Positions 1-5,243 of a stretch of 5,243 nt of DNA are shown here, in pieces. Both the position numbers and the translations under genes were made by a program. The first letter of the stretch is position 1; the number at the start of each line of letters is the position of its first letter. This DNA is from Candidatus Thalassarchaeaceae archaeon. GTDB taxonomy: Archaea > Thermoplasmatota > Poseidoniia > Poseidoniales > Thalassarchaeaceae. The stretch covers positions 1 through 5,243 of the forward strand of contig JAQXFA010000066.1 in the NCBI GenBank assembly GCA_029250565.1, given 5' to 3'. Under the pieces are notes generated by a model that saw only the letters and a program-made list of their open reading frames with translations, ran no database searches and was not told the DNA's origin.

Positions 1-133
1 CAATTACAAATAGGATTGGCCCTACAATGAATAACGGCCAAAGTATTGAAACTGATTCCGTCCAAAAAGGAACCATACATACAATGAACCCAATCGTCAT
101 CAACGACTTTCCTGGGTCCTGTTCGTCCGACAT
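1..133 (-). CDS. Small membrane protein, N-terminal part only (runs off left edge)
   Basis: This frame is open on the minus strand from an ATG at 133-131 to the window edge, giving 44 visible residues. It begins with a short acidic hydrophilic head (MSDEQDPGKS). Two hydrophobic stretches follow, about residues 11-24 and 29-44, separated by a short polar WTES turn, so it reads like the start of a membrane hairpin. An in-frame ATG at 157-155 would add eight residues; I prefer 133 because the acidic MSDE start looks natural. No Shine-Dalgarno sequence is visible, so a leaderless or short-leader transcript is possible. It is transcribed away from the sugar-acid operon. I do not recognise the family and assign no function. 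The opposite strand is also open here, but its Ile/Thr/Asn/Ser/Lys-rich composition is what the antisense shadow of a hydrophobic gene would give. Confidence 0.5.
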   Translation of the reverse strand, partial: MSDEQDPGKSLMTIGFIVCMVPFWTESVSILWPLFIVGPILFVI

Positions 134-188
134 TGAACAGCCGAACGGGTATACCATCAAGAACTTGTGCTTGCAAAAATGTTAGGCC
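134..188. promoter_or_regulatory. Divergent intergenic spacer with presumed promoters
   Basis: This 55-bp gap separates the start of the minus-strand membrane protein from the start of the kinase gene, so both promoters must lie in or near it. The only clearly A/T-rich element is GCAAAAATG at about 173-181. If it acts as a weak archaeal TATA-like element for the plus strand, transcription would start near 200-205. That would fit translation from the GTG at 210 better than from the ATG at 189. A palindrome GGTATACC lies at 148-155. No convincing bacterial -35/-10 pair or strong BRE-TATA motif is seen. The call rests on gene geometry more than on a motif. Confidence 0.3.
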
Positions 189-1175
189 ATGCCCCCTAGT
201 GGCCTATGCGTGGAAGAGCAATCAAGCCTTGTCGTCTGCTTTGGTGAAGCGATGCTAAGACATTCTCAAGATGAGAGTGGAGATAATCAAATCACCCCTG
301 GAGGAGCTGAATACAATGTTGCCTGCGCCTTGGCTAATCTAGGAAATTCTGTGAAATGGGTAACTTCACTGCCTACTGATAAATCCGCCGAACTGATAAC
401 ACAACCAGCCATCAAAAGCGGAGTTAAATTGACAATAATCACCTCTGAAAATCCAGTTGGTGAATATCGAGTTGTCAAGGAAGAAAAAACAGTGCAATAC
501 AATAGAGCGAATTCAGCATTTTCACATTTGAAATCAGGTGATATTGAATGGCGCCAAGAAATCAATGGTGCACGCTGGCTTGTGACAAGTGGAATCACCC
601 CGCTTCTTGGAGATGGGCCGAAGTCCAATTGGGCAGCAGCAATGACATTCGCTGAACTTGATGGCACGCTGGTAGCCCTAGATCTGAACCATCGCCAAGC
701 ACTCGGTACTTTTGAAGAACTGTGGAGTGAAGTGGAGCCGAGATTACGACAAGTGCACCTGCTAGTGTTATCACCAGAAAACTTGCTTGCTTTGACAGGA
801 CAAAGTAGCCCGGAAATGTTGGTGTCACTACGTGCAAAGTGGAACCTCCCCTACATAGCATGCACATGGAAAGAAGATGTACATGGTGCACAGAATAGAT
901 GGAGTGCAGTAGCCCATTCAAGAGGTATTTCAACAACGCAAGAAAATAGCGTTACACACTCACCGGTTGAACCACTTGGGGGAGGAGATGCATGGCTTGC
1001 TGGATTCATTGATGGCTTGCTTTCTAGGATAGATCCGAATGATTGCTGCCGCCGCGGTGACATACTCGCGGCTCTTACTCAGCGAACCTTTGGAGACCTT
1101 GGAAATGTGACTCGAAATGAATTATCACAATGGGAATCAATTGAAGGGGCGGTTGACCTCTTGCAGGATGGGTGA
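189..1175 (+). CDS. kdgK: 2-keto-3-deoxygluconate/galactonate kinase (PfkB/ribokinase family)
   Basis: A cytoplasmic sugar kinase predicted to phosphorylate 2-keto-3-deoxygluconate or -galactonate at C6 with ATP, supplying the aldolase encoded next. The 328 residues match the usual PfkB length. The family start VVCFGEAML is at 15-23 and the first PfkB signature, PGGAEYNVA, at 37-45. The YNRANSAFS segment (104-112) resembles the substrate-lid motif of KDG kinases. DLNHR (165-169) matches the DxNxR motif of this subfamily. The second PfkB signature carries the catalytic Asp267 in GGGDAWLAGF; this motif is usually GAGD, so Ala is replaced by Gly. The ATG at 189 is the first start after an in-frame TAG at 183-185. 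It leaves a 14-residue leader before VVCFGE, so the GTG at 210 is a credible alternative. Neither has a Shine-Dalgarno sequence. The kinase class is secure; gluconate versus galactonate specificity is not readable. Confidence 0.9.
   Translation: MPPSGLCVEEQSSLVVCFGEAMLRHSQDESGDNQITPGGAEYNVACALANLGNSVKWVTSLPTDKSAELITQPAIKSGVKLTIITSENPVGEYRVVKEEKTVQYNRANSAFSHLKSGDIEWRQEINGARWLVTSGITPLLGDGPKSNWAAAMTFAELDGTLVALDLNHRQALGTFEELWSEVEPRLRQVHLLVLSPENLLALTGQSSPEMLVSLRAKWNLPYIACTWKEDVHGAQNRWSAVAHSRGISTTQENSVTHSPVEPLGGGDAWLAGFIDGLLSRIDPNDCCRRGDILAALTQRTFGDLGNVTRNELSQWESIEGAVDLLQDG
1171..1175 (+). promoter_or_regulatory. Ribosome binding site of the aldolase gene (GGTGA)
   Basis: GGTGA is complementary to the anti-Shine-Dalgarno core and lies 4 nt before the ATG at 1180. 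Its last three bases are the TGA stop of the kinase gene, which suggests translational coupling. It decides the aldolase start in favour of 1180 over the ATGs at 1117 and 1168. Confidence 0.6.
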
Positions 1176-1179
1176 AGTC

Positions 1180-1800
1180 ATGTCGCTAGAGTGGAATCTT
1201 GAGCGGATTAGCCGCGCTGGATTCATTGGAATACTGCGTGGTGATGATCCTGATGCCCTTATTGAACGTGGATTAGCACTGGCTCAAGCAGGTGTTAGAG
1301 TTCTTGAAGTAACGCTGGACAGCACTGATGCTGCTAGGGTTTTTACAACACTGAAAGAACAACTTGATGATGAAGTAATGCTAGGTGTTGGAACAGTAAT
1401 GCATCCACCGACTGCACTCCCATCAGTTGCTGAATGGGGTGCTGATTTCGCTCTTTCTCCGGTCAATCCAGAAGGATTCATTCAACTCGCAAATGAGTTT
1501 GACATTCTCGCCGTTCCAGGCGCAGCCACACCCGGGGAATTGTGGAAAGCCCATACTGCGGGGGCTATGCTTGTCAAACTCTATCCAGCAGCTACAAACT
1601 GGTCACCAGAAATGCTAGCAAATCTTCCAAGACCTTTGCGTCAAGTCCACACTTTGCCTACAGGAGGAATAAAACCTGAAGATGTGATAACTTGGTTAGA
1701 TGCTGGTGCTTTTGCGTGTGGCATTGGTGGTAGGCTAACAGTTGAAGAAGCAGGTTTTCTAAGCAGTGAAATCTTGGCAAGAAGAGGGGTGATGAGATGA
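1180..1800 (+). CDS. eda: KDPG / KDPGal aldolase (2-dehydro-3-deoxy-6-phospho-sugar-acid aldolase, class I)
   Basis: A cytoplasmic Schiff-base aldolase that cleaves 2-keto-3-deoxy-6-phosphogluconate or -galactonate to pyruvate and glyceraldehyde 3-phosphate. With the start at 1180 it has 206 residues, close to the 205-213 of the family. Visible motifs in order are GILRG (17-21), the LEVTL strand with the general-base Glu43, GVGTV with Thr72, the AVPGAATP loop (111-118), LVKLYPA with the Schiff-base Lys133, and TGGIKPED (161-168) in the phosphate-binding region. The Arg that follows the Glu strand in E. coli Eda is Asp47 here (EVTLDS). DgoA-type enzymes have EIPLNS, and the ILRG start is also DgoA-like, so galactonate specificity is plausible. 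The phosphate-loop GS of Eda/DgoA is GGR (183-185). The gap to the kinase is 4 nt and the overlap with the dehydratase is ATGA. The ATG at 1168 is a possible alternative start; 1117 would add an improbable tail. Confidence 0.92.
   Translation: MSLEWNLERISRAGFIGILRGDDPDALIERGLALAQAGVRVLEVTLDSTDAARVFTTLKEQLDDEVMLGVGTVMHPPTALPSVAEWGADFALSPVNPEGFIQLANEFDILAVPGAATPGELWKAHTAGAMLVKLYPAATNWSPEMLANLPRPLRQVHTLPTGGIKPEDVITWLDAGAFACGIGGRLTVEEAGFLSSEILARRGVMR
1788..1792 (+). promoter_or_regulatory. Ribosome binding site of the dehydratase gene (GGTGA)
   Basis: GGTGA sits inside the end of the aldolase gene, 4 nt before the ATG at 1797. This is the same sequence and spacing as at the previous gene junction. 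It supports 1797 as the start and translation coupled through the ATGA overlap. Confidence 0.6.
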
Positions 1801-2969
1801 AGATTCGTTCAGCCAGTGTAATTCGATGCCCGCCGAGGTGGCTTCTACTCCGATTGGAAAGTAGTGATGGTGAAGTCGGATGGGGTGAAGCTATTGGCGA
1901 CCTCCATGAAGAAGTAGAAGCCGCACTGAAAGCAATGTGTGACCGTGTTTCTGGAACCGATATTACTGGAATTGAGAGAATAACACAGGAAATGCACAAA
2001 GGCAGATTTTGGCGTGACGGCCCTGTTCTCAACACCGCGATTAGTGCTCTTGAAATGGCACTTTGGGACTTGCGTGGTAAGCAGGTTGGAGCCCCTGTTC
2101 ACCAATTATTGGGTGGGCCTGTAAGAGACAAAGTAACTGTCTATCGTAACTTATGGGGTAGAAACCCAGAAGAGTTTGCGGCATCAGGTAAGGCGGCGCT
2201 TGATGAGGGACTTGAAATGGTCAAGGTTAGCCCTGCTGGCCCTACTGCAACAACACCTTCAGATAGCGAATTACAAGGAATACTTGACACGGTTCTAGCA
2301 GTTAGGGATGCTATTGGTGATGCGAAATTGGCAATTGACCTTCATGGTCGACTAACACCGGCTGCAAGCCGAAGATTGCTTCCTCTACTGGAGCCATTTG
2401 ACCTTTCTTTTGTTGAGGAGCCATGTCTCCCTGATGGAAGCGTGCACCATTTGAGAGATTTACAACAATTGCACCTTGAACAGAGAATTCCTTTGGCAAC
2501 TGGTGAGCGCCTGCTCAATAAACGGCAATTTGCTGACCACCTATTCCCTTCGCCGGTGGCAGCAGTCATTCAGCCAGATCTCTCTTTAGTTGGTGGGATT
2601 CGTGCTGGAGTTGAAATTGGAGCAATGTGTGAAACTGCACAAGTTTCTCTAGCACCACATTGCCCCTACGGGCCAATTCAACTTGCGGCATCACTTCAGG
2701 TTGCAGCTGCCAGCCCTGCTCATACTTTCCAAGAATTCCAATCACTTGGAGGAGCTGCAGGAGGTGGAACACCGGGCGGTGGTGCAAACTGGGCATTCAA
2801 CCTGCTTGCAACTCCATTCGTAGTGGAGGGCGGCATGGTTGAGGTGCCAGATGGTCCTGGATTAGGGATTGAAGTTCAAGAACACCTGATTGAGGAACAC
2901 ATGGATGCATGGAATCCGCATCCACCAACGCTTTGGCACCATCCTGATGGTTCTCATGCTGAGTGGTGA
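1797..2969 (+). CDS. dgoD: Galactonate dehydratase-like enzyme (enolase superfamily, mandelate racemase branch)
   Basis: Predicted to dehydrate an aldonate, probably D-galactonate or D-gluconate, to the 2-keto-3-deoxy acid used by the kinase of the same operon. It is cytoplasmic and Mg-dependent. The 390 residues match DgoD length (about 382). The N-terminal capping domain spans about 1-110 (FWRDGPVLNTAISALEMALWD is its typical helix) and the barrel follows. Metal ligands are Asp181 (DLHGR), Glu207 (FVEEP) and Glu237 (ATGER). His183, two residues after the first Asp, is the DgoD-type general acid. His288 (LAPHCPYGP) with Asp261 (IQPDLS) forms the His-Asp dyad, and Glu313 (FQEFQS) matches the oxyanion Glu of DgoD. 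The active site therefore looks complete. Residues 318-330 are an unusual glycine-rich loop. It is the last gene of the operon and overlaps the aldolase by 4 nt. Gluconate or another aldonate remains a possible substrate. Confidence 0.9.
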   Translation: MKIRSASVIRCPPRWLLLRLESSDGEVGWGEAIGDLHEEVEAALKAMCDRVSGTDITGIERITQEMHKGRFWRDGPVLNTAISALEMALWDLRGKQVGAPVHQLLGGPVRDKVTVYRNLWGRNPEEFAASGKAALDEGLEMVKVSPAGPTATTPSDSELQGILDTVLAVRDAIGDAKLAIDLHGRLTPAASRRLLPLLEPFDLSFVEEPCLPDGSVHHLRDLQQLHLEQRIPLATGERLLNKRQFADHLFPSPVAAVIQPDLSLVGGIRAGVEIGAMCETAQVSLAPHCPYGPIQLAASLQVAAASPAHTFQEFQSLGGAAGGGTPGGGANWAFNLLATPFVVEGGMVEVPDGPGLGIEVQEHLIEEHMDAWNPHPPTLWHHPDGSHAEW

Positions 2970-2987
2970 TTAGGTCAACGTCCTAAT
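2969..2987. terminator. Possible bidirectional hairpin between convergent genes
   Basis: A perfect 6-bp inverted repeat, ATTAGG (2969-2974) and CCTAAT (2982-2987), encloses a 7-nt loop. It spans the 13-bp convergent gap and touches the stop codons of both flanking genes. The stem is short and A/T-rich with no long T-tract after it, so it is weak as an intrinsic terminator. Its position between convergent genes is the main argument for it. Confidence 0.3.
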
Positions 2988-5243
2988 TCTCTAATTCAGC
3001 ATCAAGGATTGTCTCACCTACTTGGGGAACAAATGGAGGACTCCAAGGATCACTTCCTAACTCTTCTTTGCCCAGCCTCAAATTACTGAAAATATACCAA
3101 CCTAGAGCAGGACCTGCTGCTGCAAGCATGAACAATAACCAATATGCATCGTTACTTAATGCCAAAATTAGACCTCCCATCCCAACCATTACGAAAGTTG
3201 CAGACAAGGCTTGTGTCGTCTGGAAAACTGACATGTGAGTACCACCCAGTCTTGGGTCGGCTATGTCTGCCCATGTGGTGATGAAGGTGAACATCATCCA
3301 ATCAGTAAGTACGAGTGTAGGAATCCAGATGGCCAAAGTGACAAGACCTGGCAATCCAAGCAACATCGAAGCCCCCAATGCGATATAACAAACGACTGAG
3401 CCAAGCGCATACAATCTTAGCATTCGTTTCCTACCATACAAGTCTGAAACCCACGGACCAGCCAGTCCAAGGTAGTTGATGATGGCAAACAGATTCCACC
3501 AACGAGTTATCTCTGCTCCATCCATATTCTGAACTTCTACAAGATAAGCCGAAAACCACGCCTCAAACCCATCACCAAGCGGCAACAAAATACAACCGAG
3601 TAGAACAAACCAAGCAGTCTTGGTCTGCATAGCTGCTAGAACCTTTGACATCATTGGAGTTCCTTCGGGGAATGGACTCGCTTGTTCAGCCTTCGCTAGT
3701 GGTTTTCCTTCTTTCATCATCAGAGTGATACCAATACCACAAGCCATTACGACTAGAAGTATCAAGAAAGTCAATACCTGAATAGATGCAAAATCAGTAA
3801 TACCATCCGAAATGAATGGTGATGCGCCTCCGCCGCCAACCCACCAACCCATCAGGAGGATGACAAGATGGCCACCTCCACGATATGCTAGATTAATCAT
3901 TGAATTAGCACGGCCAAGAAGTGGCACACTTTCTGCCATCATTGCACTAACTGCTTGTTCTGCAAACAATCTAGGCACTAAAGCCAACAGCAATACTGCA
4001 ATCCATATCCAAGGCTGACTACCTACATCAATCACCACGAGTGGCATTAGTAAAACAAGATGACCGAGTGTACCGTAAAGCATCCAACTTCGTCTCTTCC
4101 CCCAAGGAAGAGTTTGCATCCGATCAACCGGTTGAGCCCATAGAGGTCTCAGGAAGAACGGGATTTGAACAACCATGAACATGGCAGCAACAGTGTACTT
4201 GTCCAAACCGAACTCAGCCATACCAAGTGTGCGGCCCCAATAACCAAGGAAAGCGAAGGGCATGGAGAATCCAAGATAGAAGAGCACGAACCAAAGGTCT
4301 CTGAATCGGTCATCCGCCCCAATATCACGACGTTGGATTTCTGCCTCGTCGCGTGATGATTTCGGGGCTAGCGAGATGAATACAAAGAGGGCTAGAGCAA
4401 TAGCCATCAAGATAAGTGCAAGTGAGCCAAGTGAGAATCCACCAGAGATTGCACCCTGAGCATCCAAGCCGTCATCAGTTTCGTTGGTACCATTAGGATT
4501 CCAATCCCACCAAGCGTGAAGGGCAACTATGTCAAGTCCAGTTTGTAGCCCGCTCTCAACATTTGTACGTCCGCCCGCAAGCGTGTTAATCGTAGTTATT
4601 GAGTCTGTTTGAGCGTGTTTGGGGGTCTGTTCGCAAGTATCACCCTCTTCGAAAATATACTGATGCTGACCTCTAATCCAAGTCGCTGTGTGGCCAGCCA
4701 TGATGAAATTGTAATGGTCTGAATTTCCTTTTGTATCGTCAATTACACTGACCCAAGGCTCTGGGTGACTGAGATTGTCATTAATGTCCTTGAGACGCTT
4801 TTGGAACCACTCTGCATTTGATTGCATTTCTTCTGTGACTTCAAGACCCCTATCCTCATAGTACGACCAATCATCAACTGGAGAAGTAAACTGATAGAGA
4901 GTCCAGTAATCCTCATCACATCCTAGGGATGAAAAGGTCGGCACTGGCCAATTTAGGGCAAACATGTCTAGATTGACATAAGTGACGTTTGTTCCATTAG
5001 GAATTTGTTCTTCTACAAAGTGTAGGCTTCCTTTGCCACCACCCTCGCTAGAGTCTGATCCTTGCCACTCTTCGTAGTCCCACCAACCTAACTTCCAAGT
5101 GTGAGTAGGTGTACCATTCCATTCACTGAATGCACGTGCTAATTCAAGGAGTGAACCACTGCCAGTTCCATCATCATATGCTCCTTGACTAGTGCAACCA
5201 AGATATGTTTGTCCAATTATAGGGGGAGGTGAATAACAAATTG
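2983..5243 (-). CDS. M28-family zinc metallopeptidase fused to an AmpG/SLC33-like MFS transporter (N-terminus outside window)
   Basis: One open frame enters from the right edge and ends at TAG 2985-2983, giving 752 visible residues (numbered from the edge). Residues 1 to about 245 match an M28 peptidase: GAYDDGTG with the zinc-bridging Asp23, WWDYEE with catalytic Glu57 and zinc-ligand Glu58, VNLDM with Asp92, NSDHYNF (173-179), and KHAQTDSI, whose His209 aligns with the last zinc ligand of HTPxDT motifs. The first zinc His and any signal peptide lie outside the window. A hydrophilic N/D/G linker with NGT and NET sequons leads to a membrane helix (about 268-291). A charged, presumably cytoplasmic linker follows, then about 12 helices (314-720). 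Motif-A-like loops DRMQTLPWGKRR (373-384) and SDLYGRKR (599-606), and the DPRLGGTHMSVFQT segment (662-675), point to the AmpG/SLC33 branch. An ATG at 4965 is internal, within NLDM, not the start. Substrates are unknown; peptides or muropeptide-like compounds are inferred. It is convergent with the sugar-acid operon and probably unrelated to it. Confidence 0.88.
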   Translation of the reverse strand, partial: ICYSPPPIIGQTYLGCTSQGAYDDGTGSGSLLELARAFSEWNGTPTHTWKLGWWDYEEWQGSDSSEGGGKGSLHFVEEQIPNGTNVTYVNLDMFALNWPVPTFSSLGCDEDYWTLYQFTSPVDDWSYYEDRGLEVTEEMQSNAEWFQKRLKDINDNLSHPEPWVSVIDDTKGNSDHYNFIMAGHTATWIRGQHQYIFEEGDTCEQTPKHAQTDSITTINTLAGGRTNVESGLQTGLDIVALHAWWDWNPNGTNETDDGLDAQGAISGGFSLGSLALILMAIALALFVFISLAPKSSRDEAEIQRRDIGADDRFRDLWFVLFYLGFSMPFAFLGYWGRTLGMAEFGLDKYTVAAMFMVVQIPFFLRPLWAQPVDRMQTLPWGKRRSWMLYGTLGHLVLLMPLVVIDVGSQPWIWIAVLLLALVPRLFAEQAVSAMMAESVPLLGRANSMINLAYRGGGHLVILLMGWWVGGGGASPFISDGITDFASIQVLTFLILLVVMACGIGITLMMKEGKPLAKAEQASPFPEGTPMMSKVLAAMQTKTAWFVLLGCILLPLGDGFEAWFSAYLVEVQNMDGAEITRWWNLFAIINYLGLAGPWVSDLYGRKRMLRLYALGSVVCYIALGASMLLGLPGLVTLAIWIPTLVLTDWMMFTFITTWADIADPRLGGTHMSVFQTTQALSATFVMVGMGGLILALSNDAYWLLFMLAAAGPALGWYIFSNLRLGKEELGSDPWSPPFVPQVGETILDAELEN

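Noticed and set aside
148..155. Palindrome GGTATACC as a bidirectional TATA box.
   Set aside because: It is too close to the minus-strand ATG (about 18 nt) for archaeal spacing, and an 8-bp palindrome is not unusual by chance.
3..185. Plus-strand open frame from the window edge to TAG 183-185, only 3 nt before the kinase ATG, which could be the tail of an upstream operon gene.
   Set aside because: The spacing is tempting, but its Ile/Thr/Asn/Ser/Lys-rich sequence is what antisense of hydrophobic codons in the minus frame would produce, and I recognise no family. The minus-strand frame gives a more natural protein. It stays a minority alternative.
287..1063. Minus-strand frames of 70-126 codons inside the kinase gene.
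   Set aside because: They overlap a gene with strong family motifs, show no recognisable domains, and fit antisense shadows.
1117..1800. Longest version of the aldolase, starting at ATG 1117.
   Set aside because: It would overlap the kinase by about 59 nt, lacks a ribosome binding site and adds a non-homologous N-terminus. The GGTGA before 1180 and the family length both favour the shorter form.
1658..2796. Several minus-strand frames across the aldolase-dehydratase region.
   Set aside because: Composition is Ser/Pro/His-rich without domain character, and the plus-strand enzymes have complete active sites.
3812..4356. Plus-strand frames of 63-68 codons within the transporter region.
   Set aside because: They are shadows of the minus-strand membrane segments, with no ribosome binding sites or family signal.
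2983..4965. Treating the ATG at 4965 as the start of the transporter gene.
   Set aside because: The frame continues without a stop to the window edge and the added 92 residues carry clear M28 motifs. This Met lies inside the NLDM zinc-ligand motif.

Overview
The window looks like chromosome from a mesophilic, probably marine archaeon. A Poseidoniales-like (Marine Group II) euryarchaeon is my best guess, but this is inference and there is no rRNA or marker gene to settle it. The supporting signs are: GC that looks moderate (not counted); no Shine-Dalgarno sequence before the first operon gene but a GGTGA exactly 4 nt before the start codon of each internal gene; and a semi-phosphorylative sugar-acid route built from a PfkB kinase, a class I KDPG-type aldolase and an enolase-superfamily dehydratase. 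A bacterial source is not excluded.

Layout. Positions 1-133 (minus) hold the N-terminus of a small membrane protein that runs off the left edge. Positions 134-188 are a short divergent spacer that should contain promoters for both sides. Positions 189-2969 (plus) are a tight three-gene operon: 2-keto-3-deoxy-sugar-acid kinase (189-1175), KDPG/KDPGal aldolase (1180-1800) and galactonate-dehydratase-like enzyme (1797-2969). A 13-bp convergent gap follows, with a small hairpin covering the stop codons of both flanking genes. Positions 2983-5243 (minus) are one uninterrupted reading frame, open to the right edge. It encodes an M28-family zinc metallopeptidase domain, one membrane anchor and a complete 12-helix MFS transporter of the AmpG/SLC33 type.

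How the genes work together. The operon encodes three consecutive steps: dehydration of an aldonate (galactonate or gluconate type) to 2-keto-3-deoxy acid, phosphorylation at C6, and retro-aldol cleavage to pyruvate and glyceraldehyde 3-phosphate. The dehydratase and aldolase both look more like the galactonate (De Ley-Doudoroff) enzymes, while the kinase is PfkB-type rather than the DgoK type of enteric bacteria. No sugar dehydrogenase, lactonase or sugar-acid transporter is visible. The convergent peptidase-transporter gene is probably not part of this pathway. It is the most unusual object here: its inferred topology puts the protease outside the cell, tethered to a peptide-permease-like transporter, which suggests coupled hydrolysis and uptake.

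There is no gene-free stretch over 300 bases. I see no RNA genes, CRISPR arrays, insertion sequences or long repeats.
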